Source: RHLJ01 sp965242845 (lineage in GTDB: Bacteria > Bacteroidota > Rhodothermia > Balneolales > Balneolaceae). From it: a stretch of 64,000 nucleotides of DNA. A program made the position numbers and the translations under genes. Numbering within the stretch: the first letter of the stretch is position 1; each line of letters begins with the position of its first letter. Under the pieces are notes generated by a model. The model had not been told where the DNA came from, made no database searches, and worked only from the letters and a program-made list of their open reading frames with translations. Positions 35,066-45,406 of the stretch are shown here, in pieces. The stretch covers positions 868,001 through 932,000 of the forward strand of contig CBDETC010000002.1 of NCBI GenBank assembly GCA_965242845.1, written 5' to 3'.

Positions 35066-36775
35066 ATGATACGCGCTTTGTTTTGGGTAGCCATTTTAGT
35101 GGTGTGCCAAGCTCCTCTTTTTGCACAGTCTCCACTATTTATCCCAGACACACTTTCGGGAACTCAATTTGAACTAAATCTTGATGAAGCCTCCTATGAG
35201 TTCAACAACGGAATAACATCTAATAACACTATGGGTGTTAATGGCCCGATTTTGGCACCAACACTTATTTTTCAAAAGCATGATTCTGTTTTCATAACGC
35301 TGAATAATGACCTGGGAGAAGCTACTACCATGCACTGGCATGGGATGCATGTGTCTCCAGAAAATGACGGAGGCCCTCATTCCATCATTCCTGCTGGAAC
35401 TACCTGGCGACCTGCTTTTGAAGTACTGGATAACGCAACTACTTTTTGGTACCACCCTCACCTTCACGAAAGCACCCAGGAGCATGTAACCAGAGGTGTT
35501 GCAGGAGCGATTATTATCCGCGATGGAATTGAAGCCGCTCTTGAGTTACCGCGAACTTATGGAGTTGATGATTTCCCATTAATTGTTCAGGATCGTTCAT
35601 TCCGGCCTAACGGGAATATTGATATTGCTCCTTTCGGCGATGAAGTAATGGTTAATGCCACGTTCGATGCTTATGTAGAAGTACCTGCTCAAGTCGTTCG
35701 CTTTAGAATTATCAATGGATCTTCAGAACGAGTATACAATTTTGGATTAAGTGATAACCGAATGTTTTATCAAATTGGATCTGACGGAGGACTATTAGAA
35801 TCTCCGGTTGAGCTTACAAGATTACGGCTTGCTACCGGTGAGCGAGCTGAAATACTTGTCAATTTTAATGCTGATGAAGGAGAGACTCTTTCTTTCATGA
35901 GTTATGCTTCGGAGTTACCGAATGATATTCCAGGCTCAGGTGGGGGCGGCGGTGGTGCCACTCCTTTGCATGGTGTTGATTTTGAGGTGCTGGAATTTAG
36001 GATTCAGGAGACCAATGATGATCCAGTAACTACCATTCCTAATGAGCTGGTAGAAATTACTCCCTATGAAGAAGCGGATGTGGACAGAACCAGGATTAAG
36101 ACTTTTGAAGGGGGTGGGCCAGGCAACCCTTTCACCATCAATGATGAAATCTTCAATATGTCATTCGTAAACGATACCGTATATCTTGACGATACTGAAA
36201 TCTGGGAGCTCACCAATAACACCAACATAGCCCACCCTTTTCATATTCATGATGTTCAATTCTATATACTAGACAGAAATGGAAATCCTCCACCAGAAAA
36301 TGAACGTGGTCTGAAAGATGTGGTATTAGTCCGGGCAGATGAAACCGTACGGTTTATTACTAAATTTGAAGATTTCTACGATAATGAAATACCCTATATG
36401 TATCATTGCCATATTCTTCCTCACGAAGATGGTGGCATGATGGGGCAGTTTCTTGTACTGCAAAATCCAAATATGGTGTCTAATGAGCCTGAGGATGAAA
36501 TCAATGTACCGACTACAACAAAAATTATAGGCTCATATCCCAACCCATTTAACCCGGTTACAAATATTCGATATCATATTGAAGAAACAGCTGAAGTTGA
36601 GCTAATTGTATACAATATGAGGGGGCAAGTAATAGAAACCTTATTCAGTGGTTCGCAATCCAGAGGTAATTATGTTGTTTCCTGGGATGCATCTCGTTTC
36701 GCAAGTGGGGTGTATTTCGTCAGGCTAAACTCCAATACCACTATGAGTACAATCAGAGTATTACTCGTTAAGTAA
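35066..36775 (+). CDS. Secreted multicopper oxidase with T9SS tail
   Basis: 569 residues: signal peptide (1-21), three cupredoxin domains, and a T9SS type A sorting domain (about 490-569, SYPNPFNPVTNI). All four copper motifs are visible: HWHGMH, YHPHLHES, HPFHIHDVQF and YHCHILPHEDGGMM (the His-Cys-His block with axial Met). This is a laccase/CotA/CueO-like enzyme, oxidising phenols or metal ions with reduction of O2 to water, exported to the cell surface. A Gly-rich loop (GSGGGGGGAT) lies between domains 2 and 3. A terminator follows. Confidence 0.93.
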   Translation: MIRALFWVAILVVCQAPLFAQSPLFIPDTLSGTQFELNLDEASYEFNNGITSNNTMGVNGPILAPTLIFQKHDSVFITLNNDLGEATTMHWHGMHVSPENDGGPHSIIPAGTTWRPAFEVLDNATTFWYHPHLHESTQEHVTRGVAGAIIIRDGIEAALELPRTYGVDDFPLIVQDRSFRPNGNIDIAPFGDEVMVNATFDAYVEVPAQVVRFRIINGSSERVYNFGLSDNRMFYQIGSDGGLLESPVELTRLRLATGERAEILVNFNADEGETLSFMSYASELPNDIPGSGGGGGGATPLHGVDFEVLEFRIQETNDDPVTTIPNELVEITPYEEADVDRTRIKTFEGGGPGNPFTINDEIFNMSFVNDTVYLDDTEIWELTNNTNIAHPFHIHDVQFYILDRNGNPPPENERGLKDVVLVRADETVRFITKFEDFYDNEIPYMYHCHILPHEDGGMMGQFLVLQNPNMVSNEPEDEINVPTTTKIIGSYPNPFNPVTNIRYHIEETAEVELIVYNMRGQVIETLFSGSQSRGNYVVSWDASRFASGVYFVRLNSNTTMSTIRVLLVK

Positions 36776-36800
36776 ACGGAGCATTAATTTTTCCGCTTTG

Positions 36801-36839
36801 AACTCCCTTCCAAATTTGTTGGAATGGGAGTTTTTTTTT
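36801..36839 (+). terminator. Terminator after multicopper oxidase gene
   Basis: Imperfect stem AACTCCCTTCC with GGAATGGGAGTT (36801-36832) followed by nine T; strong rho-independent terminator on the plus strand. Confidence 0.8.
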
Positions 36840-36910
36840 CTTGGTTACAAGTGTGCTTAAATCAATGTAGCTTATGCTATTAGAATTCTAATTCAATTAA
36901 ACCTAGTATT

Positions 36911-37456
36911 ATGAAATCATTTTTGAAATTTGGGGCGCTAGTTGTTTTTACACTGTTGCTAACCAATGAACTAACTATTGCACAAGAAAGAGGTAGCGGT
37001 GTACGCCCAAGCCCAAATGCAGCTATCAGCCAAAATATTGGTGCTACTGTAGTAAGTATTACCTATGGAAGACCTATGCTAAAAGGCAGAACTTATTTTG
37101 GAGAGGGTTCTCAGCTTGCTCCTCTTGGAAGAGTTTGGAGAACCGGAGCTAATGAATCCACAGTTATCACATTCAGCACCGATGTAATGGTTGGTGATCA
37201 GGAAGTAGCTGCTGGAACTTATTCTCTGTATACAATTCCTGGAGCAGAAGAATGGACAATTATCATCAATGACTTTTTATCATGGGGAACTCGTTATGAT
37301 GAAAGCAAAGATGTAGCCAGAACAATGGCTGCTGTTGGTGAAGGGTCAAATATTGAAGCTTTTGAAATCTATTTTGATACACTTTCAGAAGAGAAAGCTC
37401 ACTTAAATCTACACTGGGGAACTACAAAAGTAGCTGTTCCTATTATGGTGAAGTAA
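36911..37456 (+). CDS. DUF2911 family exported protein
   Basis: 181 residues: signal peptide (1-24), then the DUF2911 sequence (VRPSPNAAISQNIGATVVSITYGRPMLKGRTYFG, WRTGANESTVITFSTDV, AGTYSLYTIPGAEEWTIIIN). Widespread in Bacteroidota, periplasmic or outer-membrane associated; no established role. Independent gene followed by a clear terminator. Confidence 0.88.
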   Translation: MKSFLKFGALVVFTLLLTNELTIAQERGSGVRPSPNAAISQNIGATVVSITYGRPMLKGRTYFGEGSQLAPLGRVWRTGANESTVITFSTDVMVGDQEVAAGTYSLYTIPGAEEWTIIINDFLSWGTRYDESKDVARTMAAVGEGSNIEAFEIYFDTLSEEKAHLNLHWGTTKVAVPIMVK

Positions 37457-37477
37457 TTCATTTCTATGTAGAAATAA

Positions 37478-37507
37478 AAAAGGCGATCAAACGATCGCCT
37501 TTTCCTT
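37478..37507 (+). terminator. Terminator after DUF2911 gene
   Basis: Stem AAGGCGATC (37480-37488)/GATCGCCTT (37493-37501) followed by T-rich tail. The same hairpin with the same 5' flank is found at 47885-47915. Confidence 0.75.
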
Positions 37508-37664
37508 TTGTGAAATAAGCTGATACCGAGGGTAAAAACCCTGATATAATATAGTGGTCATCTATGTTGATATAAAAGGGGTTAGGTATCTTGCTTGGCA
37601 AAAGATACTCCTGCCCGATTGCCTTATAAAAAGAAAGTGATAAGCCGCTCTATTATGGTATCAA

Positions 37665-39572
37665 TTACTCAACAATGGTGATTGACACCTTTCTTTCTAT
37701 TTTCTTTCCCCTATATGAAAGCGTAAATAGTATCTCATGTTCTCCGGGAGTATATACATCCTCATCTAGCTCCAGTTTAAACCAAACCTTTGTAGAAGAA
37801 GAATCTGATACAAAGCTTACATTCACTTTATTCGATTTATCTTCCTTTCCGTATTCGAGAGCAAAATATTCACCTTTCGGAATACCATAACCTTCAAAGT
37901 AAACAATCATTTCTCCTCCAACATCGAATGCTCTATCAATGGATGGGAAAAAGGGAATTCGATGATCTGATGATTCTTCCTGGTCTCTAGCTACTATCAA
38001 ATCACTAAAACTAAACCCCAGTTGTTCAAACTCCTGTTTTACGTAGCTTGTGTTCGGAATTTTGACAGCCCTGGAAACCGATATTATCGAAGAAGATGTA
38101 TTACTACCAGCAGCGTCATCAGAGTAGATGAAGCCAGATTGGAATAATTTTTCCTCTTCAGAGATATCAATTAAATAGGAATTCATCGGGTTATAATTGG
38201 GTGAGCTTAGTGCTACAGTATACCCTTGCTCATCTGATTTAATCCAGCTTTGATCAAAAACGTAAAAATTATCTGCCTTCGAAATCTCGGATAATTTAAC
38301 CGTAGTATCTGCTGCTAAAAACAACTGGACCTTTGAATAATCGGTCGACTCAGTAATCATCAGCTTATAAGGGGTACCATTTTCATATAGAAAATCATAA
38401 AAGTGAGTTCCTGTGATATGATATTGAGCTTCAGGAAAAGCATCAGACTGGTAGGATGGAGTAGCCATTCTTTTTCTTTCATACCAATTTTTCTCCAGAG
38501 CCCGATACTTAAGATTCTGAGTTAATGCTGTTCTATTGAATGTATTAGCACTTCCATTAATGGCATTTTGAATGAGATCGCTACTCATCCGATTGTAAAG
38601 ATCTAAATAGAAGGGATCGAATGTAGCAATATGCTCAAGCACAGAATATTGTAATAGTAAGGAAGCTGCCTTTCTAGACAGTAGCGTCGATCCAGGTGAA
38701 GCCAGGGAAGTATTCTGTGTAGAGGTTGCCCCTCCCTCAAAAGCACCAGATTGATTATTGGTAAGCTCCACCAAGCTAGCTGTTGGATCAAAATAAAAAC
38801 CTGGTCGGTTCCCGGATTCAGGAATTAAATCCAGAATCCCCGATTGTAACCCAAAAGGTCCCCCATTCCCAGGTACCCCAAAAATATATTGTACTTCGTC
38901 ATAGTACCAGATCTCAAAACGAAAATAGATATTGTTCTCGATTGGGATTTGACTTCCTGTCATAGGATCGGAGTAATTCGATAATGAAACGCTCGACTCT
39001 TTTACCTGATGTGGCTTTCCTAATTTCACATATAATGAACCACGATCGTCCGTTCCAAAACCCGATTTATTATTAATAGTGTACTCTCTCTTTGCCAAAT
39101 ACACCCTTCTCCAGTGTTCAATCAGTCGTTCATTATAACTGGTGGCTAATACCGGATCTGCTAGTTCCCAATACCGTCTTATCTCTGGTATTAGCCGCTC
39201 GTCCTTTTTCTTGAGCAACCTGCCCCAGTTTTTATAAACTGAATTATCTACGATTGGTTTTAATCGGTTTAATTCCTCTTTGAGCAGCTTGGGTTGATTG
39301 CTCATTACATTCTCAGAAAGGATAGAAAAGTATAATTCATTCGCTAATGGATATAGGCTATCCACTTCTAAGCCTGCAATCAATTCAATTAAATTGAAGG
39401 CATTAGGGATGTCTGGTTCGCCTCCTTCATCCAGAACAGGTTGGATTTCATTCTTAAGGCGATATAGTTCTGCTTCTTCTTTTTGTTGCCCTTCCTGGGC
39501 ATGGACTGATAAGCACACCATCAAGCCGAGCAAAACCGGAGATAAAAGCTTGATATATGGGTATACTCTCAT
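37665..39572 (-). CDS. GWxTD-domain protein, secreted
   Basis: 635 residues: signal peptide (1-25, cut after Val-His-Ala), a helical region with WELADPVLATSYNERLIEHWRRV (about 137-160), then GFGTDDRGSLYVKLGKPHQ (about 174-192), the GWxTD motif with Phe for Trp. The C-terminal half is beta-rich. Proteins of this family are often found with SusCD or TonB loci in Bacteroidota-like organisms; role unknown. It follows susD on the same strand with a terminator between, so it may be separately transcribed. Confidence 0.8.
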   Translation of the reverse strand: MRVYPYIKLLSPVLLGLMVCLSVHAQEGQQKEEAELYRLKNEIQPVLDEGGEPDIPNAFNLIELIAGLEVDSLYPLANELYFSILSENVMSNQPKLLKEELNRLKPIVDNSVYKNWGRLLKKKDERLIPEIRRYWELADPVLATSYNERLIEHWRRVYLAKREYTINNKSGFGTDDRGSLYVKLGKPHQVKESSVSLSNYSDPMTGSQIPIENNIYFRFEIWYYDEVQYIFGVPGNGGPFGLQSGILDLIPESGNRPGFYFDPTASLVELTNNQSGAFEGGATSTQNTSLASPGSTLLSRKAASLLLQYSVLEHIATFDPFYLDLYNRMSSDLIQNAINGSANTFNRTALTQNLKYRALEKNWYERKRMATPSYQSDAFPEAQYHITGTHFYDFLYENGTPYKLMITESTDYSKVQLFLAADTTVKLSEISKADNFYVFDQSWIKSDEQGYTVALSSPNYNPMNSYLIDISEEEKLFQSGFIYSDDAAGSNTSSSIISVSRAVKIPNTSYVKQEFEQLGFSFSDLIVARDQEESSDHRIPFFPSIDRAFDVGGEMIVYFEGYGIPKGEYFALEYGKEDKSNKVNVSFVSDSSSTKVWFKLELDEDVYTPGEHEILFTLSYRGKKIERKVSITIVE

Positions 39573-39604
39573 CGTATTCGTCCATGAACGTCAATATTTG
39601 ATAG

Positions 39605-39642
39605 TTTAAAAAATAAAAGGAAGGCTGTCACCTTCCTTTTAT
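39605..39642 (-). terminator. Terminator after SusD gene
   Basis: Stem AAAAGGAAGG (39615-39624)/CCTTCCTTTT (39631-39640), six-base loop, followed on the minus strand by T-rich sequence. Separates SusCD from the GWxTD gene. Confidence 0.7.
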
Positions 39643-39666
39643 AACTTCTATCTGCTAAGAGAACTT

Positions 39667-41223
39667 TTAGTCGTTTCCGGTTTCTGGTGATCCATCTCCG
39701 GGAATAGCATTGAAATCTGTTTCCGCATCAGGTACATCCCAGAACTCCACAAAGTCGTAATAGATAGTGGAACTGTCTTCCAGCACGAGCGTTTGTGTAT
39801 CAGGATCTAATCGATAAACCCATACACCAGACACTCCTCCGCCATCAGCTCTCGATTTGAGTTCGCCGAATCTGCGAGCATCATAAAAGGCTGTACCTCT
39901 CATGAACAATGCTGCCCGGCGTTCATCTCGTAAATCCTCAACAGTGGCTGCTACTAAATCCGGCAATCCAGCTTGTTGTAGCGGCATATTTCTTACGGTA
40001 TTAATATGGGTTGCCGCTGCTGCTGCATCTCCTAATCCAAGTTCAGCTTCTGCCAACATAAGAATGGTTTCTTCAGCAGAAATGAAATACATAGGGGCGT
40101 CACCAGGATTAGTACCTGCATATGGAGGAAGTGAGAACCACGGAGTATTTACATTCGGTTGAGTAACCCGGTTCTGGAAAGTAGCAAAACCGTTGGCTGT
40201 GAAGCGGGCTCCGCGAGCATCTCCATTCTTATTCATTACCTGAACAAGTCTTGCAGATGGAGCGGACCAAAGGTTAGCCATTCTCCATGGATAGGTAACC
40301 GTATTATTGAAGGTGGCATTATCCGTATCAATCAAAAATGCGCCATCGTTGCTGGTTAGCCCATCTTCAGCAAGTGCCTTGATTTCATCGAAATCGGCCG
40401 CTGTTAACTCATCCCGGAATTTACTCAACAGGATATTACGTGCTTTTAGGGAGTTTATATTCTGCTCCATAGAAGCTGCTGTTAAGTTAGTCGGGAAAAT
40501 AGCTGGCACAACATCTGCAGCAATCGCATCGAAGCTTGAAATACTCTGTAAAGCTAAATCAAATTGTCGTTGAGACTCAGCGATAACTGCTTCTCTGGTA
40601 ACATAATCATCGTTTGTACTACTAAGTGTACCATTTACAATAAGACCCTGACTATGAAGCAACCCAATCCTGGAATAAGCATATCCCTTCCAGAAATGTG
40701 CCCACGCCCGGTAAGCATTTTCCTTCTGGGTAGCTACTGCTTCACTTCCTAAGAAGGTTACACCTTCGTCAAGAGCATTCAGCATGATATTGGCTTCGTT
40801 TTGGATCTGATAGGCCCAGGCCCATTCTTGTTCAAAGCCACCAGCACTGTTGTTCCGATCGTTGATGAAATCAAGCCATTCTGCTTGCGTTCGACCTGTA
40901 GTAGATTGATTAACAGGGCTCCACTCAGTTCCATCATTATAGACAACTAACTCTACACTGCCATGGTAACGGTTAAAGTTAAAATTAACCCATGGAGCTA
41001 CCGAGTTATCTCCCATATGCTCATGGTACTGCCAGAATACCCATTCCAGCCAGCCATCACCGGCATCGTACATCCCTATTGCCTGTCTTTTAATACCTTC
41101 TTCAGAAAGTACAATGTCAGGAGTAGGTTCATTAGGATTATTCACATCAAGTGCATTATCACAAGCGAATGTGGCTAACAGCACTAATAGAATTCCTGAA
41201 CTTAATTTTTTTGAAAATTTCAT
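39667..41223 (-). CDS. SusD/RagB-family lipoprotein
   Basis: 518 residues. Signal peptide with lipobox LLATFAC (Cys at about 21) followed by DNALDVNNPNEPTPD, typical of the family. TPR-like helical core and the C-terminal DERRAALFMRGTAFYDARRFG segment are recognisable. SusD proteins are the cell-surface lids of SusC channels and bind the substrate before import. It starts 25 bp after susC and is its partner. The ligand (glycan, peptide or other) is not shown by the sequence; no glycan hydrolase is close by. Confidence 0.9.
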   Translation of the reverse strand: MKFSKKLSSGILLVLLATFACDNALDVNNPNEPTPDIVLSEEGIKRQAIGMYDAGDGWLEWVFWQYHEHMGDNSVAPWVNFNFNRYHGSVELVVYNDGTEWSPVNQSTTGRTQAEWLDFINDRNNSAGGFEQEWAWAYQIQNEANIMLNALDEGVTFLGSEAVATQKENAYRAWAHFWKGYAYSRIGLLHSQGLIVNGTLSSTNDDYVTREAVIAESQRQFDLALQSISSFDAIAADVVPAIFPTNLTAASMEQNINSLKARNILLSKFRDELTAADFDEIKALAEDGLTSNDGAFLIDTDNATFNNTVTYPWRMANLWSAPSARLVQVMNKNGDARGARFTANGFATFQNRVTQPNVNTPWFSLPPYAGTNPGDAPMYFISAEETILMLAEAELGLGDAAAAATHINTVRNMPLQQAGLPDLVAATVEDLRDERRAALFMRGTAFYDARRFGELKSRADGGGVSGVWVYRLDPDTQTLVLEDSSTIYYDFVEFWDVPDAETDFNAIPGDGSPETGND

Positions 41224-41248
41224 TTTTATCCTATTAATCGGTTGATAA

Positions 41249-44200
41249 TTAGAGACCTAAAGACACATTGAATGTGAATGTTCTATAGTTTGGATAGGTG
41301 AATAAGTCTACACCTCTAAACCGGCTATCTTCATTGGCTTGAGATACTTCAGGATCAAATCCTTCGTATCCGGTTAGGGTAAGTAAGTTTCGACCAGTTA
41401 CTCCTAATCGAAGGTTTCTTATTCCACTACCTGCTACCGCGCTTGTTAAATCATAACTGATAGACACTTCTCGCAGTTTTACAAATGATCCGTCTTCTAT
41501 GAAGTAGGAAGTAAGACCATTTCTCTTTGAAGCATGATAGTTTCTCCAAGCCTGTGGCTCACTACCATCAACCCTGGCAACTTGAGCAAGTGGATCTCCA
41601 TTTAAATCGAAGATTGGTTGTCCAACTACCTCGTCACCATCAATAAGTACTGTTTCTTCAAATTCTTCATGAGTTCCGGCATTGAACATCCACCATTTTG
41701 TTCCATTCAGGATGTCAAATCCGTGCACCCAATCGACCTGGAAGACCACTTCAAGGTTTCTTCGGATAGTAAAATCGTTTCTAAAGCTTAGCGAGAAATC
41801 AGGAGTAGGATCACCAATCACTTCACGCTCACTTCTCATCTGGATTCGTTTTGAGAAGCGGTTTACTACTGCTCCGTCAACAATTACGAAGTTGCCTTCA
41901 TCTGCTTCTGCGATGTATCTCGCATTAGTAGTTGGGTCGATTTCATCAAACGACTCTAAAGGATGGAAGCCGAAGAATACTCCATATCTTTCACCTTCTC
42001 GGAAGATGAAATCAAAGTTGTTGGATACAGAAAGAATCAAATCTTCACCGTTTGAGATATTGGCTACTTTTGATTCACTGGTACCAAAATTCAGGTTAGC
42101 TAACCAGTTGAAGTTCTGACTGTTGTAAACCAATGAGTTCAAACTCAAATCGAAACCGGTTGCTTCCAGATCAATAGTATTATCCAATACTGCCTGGCTA
42201 CCTGTAGATGGTGCCACGGCTAAAGACTGAATAACTCCCTGGTTTTCACGGTTCCAATATGTAGCCGATACACCAATTGCCTGGAACCATGTGTCTCCAA
42301 GATCAAAGGATAGATCAGCACCAAATTCAAGCTCAGCCGACTCTTCTTCTACAATGGCTGGGTTACTGGAAGTAGCAGGAGTATTGAAGGTTCCGCTAAC
42401 ACCGATATTACCCTGATTCAATGTGATGAATCGATCGAATGCTCCCGGCTGAGTTCCTGCCTCACCATATGCTACTCTCAACTTGAATTCAGGAATAACT
42501 GTGGACATATCATCCCAGAAATCGAAGCCTGATAATCTCAGGTAACCATCAGCACGTGGGAAGTACCTTAGCTCGGCAGCTTCACCAAAAGCGGAGGATT
42601 TATCTGCTCTAAAACCAGCTGAGAATCCAGCATAGTCATCGATATCAAAACGTTGGTTAATCAAATAACCATAAGTAATGAATGTAGACTGGAATTCATC
42701 GGAGATATCAGTTGAACCTGCACGAATAGTTGTCAAAGGAAGTCCAGCTGGTAATCCATCCGATTGAGAAGTGGTACTTGTAAAGTCATTTCTTCTCCAG
42801 TCAAACTTGAGTAAAGTGGTACTTTGAACAGGAATGCCTAATGAAAAATCTTTATCCAAATCTGACTTAAGCAGCACATCTACGATAGAATTATAGAAGT
42901 AATTGGTTCGTCCAATTCTTTGGCTAAAGCCATCAGGATTAAGCAATACTACTTCATTATCCCCTGTAGTTGGGTCTTCGAACAGGGTTACGTTATCCTG
43001 TATACGGTTGAACTCGTTGTAATAGCCGTCTAGCCCAAACTTATAATCCACCTCAAGGAATTTAGTCGGGTTGTATTTCAGGTTCAGGTTTCCAAGGAAT
43101 CGTTTTGAGCCGGTATCAAGGTGCTGTACCTGCTTAAAGAACAATCCATTTGTGCTTACACTACCTGAAGTAAACTTAGTGGCAAAAAACCCATTTTCAT
43201 CCTGCCATAAAGGATTGATGAAAGCCTGAGTACCAAGCAAAGTATTAAGACCAGACTCAATGTTGTCTCCACTTTCGGTAATTCCTGAACGATCAGAATT
43301 AACGATGTTGGTTCTTAGCGACATGGTAAGATCGTCTCTAAGTCTTGTAGTGGTATTCAACCGGAAAGACATCCTTTCAAAATTGATGTCTCTTTCTATC
43401 CCTTCCTGTCCTAGAAAAGAACCCGAGACCAAATAGGTGGTTACTTCATTTCCGCCAGAAATTGAAATCTGATGGTTTTGTGAAATACCAGTCTGGTAGA
43501 ATTCATCCAGGTAATCATCATAGATGGTCAATGGAACAATGTTTCCAGTTCCATCATCGAAACCAGTGAATGGCTGATCGGTCGTTGAATTCGCTTCAGT
43601 TGGGGGCACCGTCCATATTCCGGTATTTTCATTGAATGAAAGACCGACAATGTTTCCGTTAGCATCAGTTGGATAGGCATGGAAATTGGTAGCCTTTGAA
43701 ACTGTTCTGCTTTGATCAAGCTGATCAAACGACCAACTTGTTGATGCATCAATTCTTGTTTGGCCGTTGGTTCCTGATTTGGTAAAAATCTGGATTACAC
43801 CATTTGCTCCTTGAGCACCATACAGAGTCGCAGCTGCCGCTCCTTTTACTACTTCTACTCTTTCCACATTGCTGAAGTCGATATCAGATAATCGGCTGTA
43901 GCGGTCATTTCCTGAGCCTGCAGCCGTTGAACTTGCATCTATTTCCACTCCATCAATTAGAATCATGGGTCTGGAAGTGCCCATCGTATTGATTCCTCTC
44001 AGAATAATTGCTGAGGGAGCTCCCGGGGCACCATTTGGAGTAACCGTACTTCCTGCAATCTTCCCGGATAAAGAAGAACTCAGTGTATAAGCAGGAACCT
44101 TTTGGAGGCTTTGCTCATCCACTGAAGAAACATCCATCGCCAGCTTCTTTTTACTTACAGCTGAGCCCGTTCCGGTTACTATTATATCATCAAACCCAAC

Positions 44201-44512
44201 TACATCTAATTCCAGGGTGATGTCTAATAAATTTAAACCGGAGGTGACAGTTAAAGTTTGCGTGTTCTCTTTAAAGCCGAGAAACCTAGTTACTATTGTA
44301 TAGGTACCTGTCGGTACATTATTTAGTGAATATTGTCCTTCGCTATTTGATGTTGTGCCTCGTTCGAGCTCAACAATAAAGACACTTGCGCCAGCCAACG
44401 GTTCTTGTTCAGAGTCGTCTATTACACCTGAGATAGAGCCTGTTTGTGCAAATGCAGTACTGCATAGCATTGTAATGGCCAAAATTGCTATTGTATGTAG
44501 CGTTTTCGTCAT
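41249..44512 (-). CDS. SusC/RagA-family TonB-linked outer-membrane transporter
   Basis: 1087 residues: signal peptide (1-22), carboxypeptidase-regulatory-like domain (about 24-105, GSISGVIDDSEQEPLAGASVFI), TonB-box and plug (about 110-240, VTGTGSAVSKKKL, RGINTMGTSRPMILIDGVEID, VERVEVVKGAAAATLYGAQGANGVIQIFTKSG, the classic SusC plug end), then a 22-strand barrel ending TFNVSLGL. Imports the ligand caught by SusD using TonB energy. Preceded on the same strand by a LytTR regulator and two LytS-type proteins, its likely controllers. Confidence 0.95.
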   Translation of the reverse strand: MTKTLHTIAILAITMLCSTAFAQTGSISGVIDDSEQEPLAGASVFIVELERGTTSNSEGQYSLNNVPTGTYTIVTRFLGFKENTQTLTVTSGLNLLDITLELDVVGFDDIIVTGTGSAVSKKKLAMDVSSVDEQSLQKVPAYTLSSSLSGKIAGSTVTPNGAPGAPSAIILRGINTMGTSRPMILIDGVEIDASSTAAGSGNDRYSRLSDIDFSNVERVEVVKGAAAATLYGAQGANGVIQIFTKSGTNGQTRIDASTSWSFDQLDQSRTVSKATNFHAYPTDANGNIVGLSFNENTGIWTVPPTEANSTTDQPFTGFDDGTGNIVPLTIYDDYLDEFYQTGISQNHQISISGGNEVTTYLVSGSFLGQEGIERDINFERMSFRLNTTTRLRDDLTMSLRTNIVNSDRSGITESGDNIESGLNTLLGTQAFINPLWQDENGFFATKFTSGSVSTNGLFFKQVQHLDTGSKRFLGNLNLKYNPTKFLEVDYKFGLDGYYNEFNRIQDNVTLFEDPTTGDNEVVLLNPDGFSQRIGRTNYFYNSIVDVLLKSDLDKDFSLGIPVQSTTLLKFDWRRNDFTSTTSQSDGLPAGLPLTTIRAGSTDISDEFQSTFITYGYLINQRFDIDDYAGFSAGFRADKSSAFGEAAELRYFPRADGYLRLSGFDFWDDMSTVIPEFKLRVAYGEAGTQPGAFDRFITLNQGNIGVSGTFNTPATSSNPAIVEEESAELEFGADLSFDLGDTWFQAIGVSATYWNRENQGVIQSLAVAPSTGSQAVLDNTIDLEATGFDLSLNSLVYNSQNFNWLANLNFGTSESKVANISNGEDLILSVSNNFDFIFREGERYGVFFGFHPLESFDEIDPTTNARYIAEADEGNFVIVDGAVVNRFSKRIQMRSEREVIGDPTPDFSLSFRNDFTIRRNLEVVFQVDWVHGFDILNGTKWWMFNAGTHEEFEETVLIDGDEVVGQPIFDLNGDPLAQVARVDGSEPQAWRNYHASKRNGLTSYFIEDGSFVKLREVSISYDLTSAVAGSGIRNLRLGVTGRNLLTLTGYEGFDPEVSQANEDSRFRGVDLFTYPNYRTFTFNVSLGL

Positions 44513-44576
44513 AATTTCCTCTACTATTGTTAAAAAGTTACCGCCTTTTTAAGGCGTACCATTTTGAATATTAGAG

Positions 44577-44590
44577 GTGCTTAAAAGCAC
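44577..44590. promoter_or_regulatory. Palindrome GTGCTTAAAAGCAC upstream of susC
   Basis: A 14-bp perfect palindrome in the 144-bp gap between the LytTR regulator stop and the susC start. It could be an operator or part of a leader hairpin. It is not a 21-bp-spaced LytTR repeat, which I did not find here. Confidence 0.35.
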
Positions 44591-44656
44591 TTAAAAAGAA
44601 ATGTGACAAGCGGAGATATGGAGGGATAAGGCGCTATTTGATGGGTGTGAACCCCG

Positions 44657-45406
44657 CTAAATATTCTGGATAAGTTCTTTATAATTACGACTCATTTTCA
44701 GTTCCTGTCCGTTTTTCATTACAACTTTGTAATCACCGTACGACCACTCCTCGATATGGTCTACGAAATCCAGATTTACAATGGTAGAACGATGTATCTG
44801 AAAGAACTTGGTCCTGTTCAGTCTTTTCATCATTCCGCTCATTGTTGTGCGATGTAAATGCTTCTTCTTTTCTGTGATTATGTTCACATAATTACCGGAA
44901 GCTTCTACCCAAAGAATATCTTTAGATTGTACTATGTAAATACTCCCTCCGCTTTTTAGTACAAACCTGCCCAAATCTGTTTCTCCCTGAGTTCTCTCCA
45001 AAAGAAACTCTTCCAGCCTTTGGGTAACTTTTTCCCCTGAATTATTTCTTATCCTTTCTTTTACTTTTGCTAATGCTAGTGAAAGGCGATCCTTGTCAAA
45101 TGGCTTGTGGATGTAGTCTAGTGCATTAACCTCAAAAGCTTTTACCGCATATTCGCTAAATGCAGTAACAAAAATGACCATTGGAATTGACGCAGCGCTG
45201 AGGTTATTCAAAACATCAAATCCATTTAGTTCCGGCATTTCGATATCGAGAAAAAGTAAGTCAGGGCGTTCTTTTTCTATCGACTCGATGGCCTCTATTC
45301 CATTCTTACATACCTTAATAACACTCAGGTTTTGCTCTTGACTGAGCATGTATTTTAATCGGTTGCGTGCATGATCTTCATCATCTACTATTATCGTTTT
45401 TATCAT
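44657..45406 (-). CDS. LytTR-family response regulator
   Basis: I choose the ATG at 45406 (249 residues; MIKTIIVDDEDHARN), not the upstream in-frame start at 45496, which would add 30 residues overlapping the kinase gene out of frame. Receiver: IIVDDED, phosphoacceptor Asp in LLFLDIEMPELNG, Thr in FVTAFS and Lys in YIHKPFDKD. LytTR domain: GRFVLKSGGSIYIVQSKDILWVEASGNYVNI and FFQIHRSTIVNLDFV. It overlaps the end of the kinase gene by 26 bp. Presumed to control SusCD directly downstream. Confidence 0.92.
   Translation of the reverse strand: MIKTIIVDDEDHARNRLKYMLSQEQNLSVIKVCKNGIEAIESIEKERPDLLFLDIEMPELNGFDVLNNLSAASIPMVIFVTAFSEYAVKAFEVNALDYIHKPFDKDRLSLALAKVKERIRNNSGEKVTQRLEEFLLERTQGETDLGRFVLKSGGSIYIVQSKDILWVEASGNYVNIITEKKKHLHRTTMSGMMKRLNRTKFFQIHRSTIVNLDFVDHIEEWSYGDYKVVMKNGQELKMSRNYKELIQNI

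Noticed and set aside
44513..44656. LytTR-type 21-bp-spaced repeat upstream of susC
   Set aside because: Only a palindrome (44577-44590) and short T/A-rich near-repeats at about 10-bp spacing were found; the geometry does not match.
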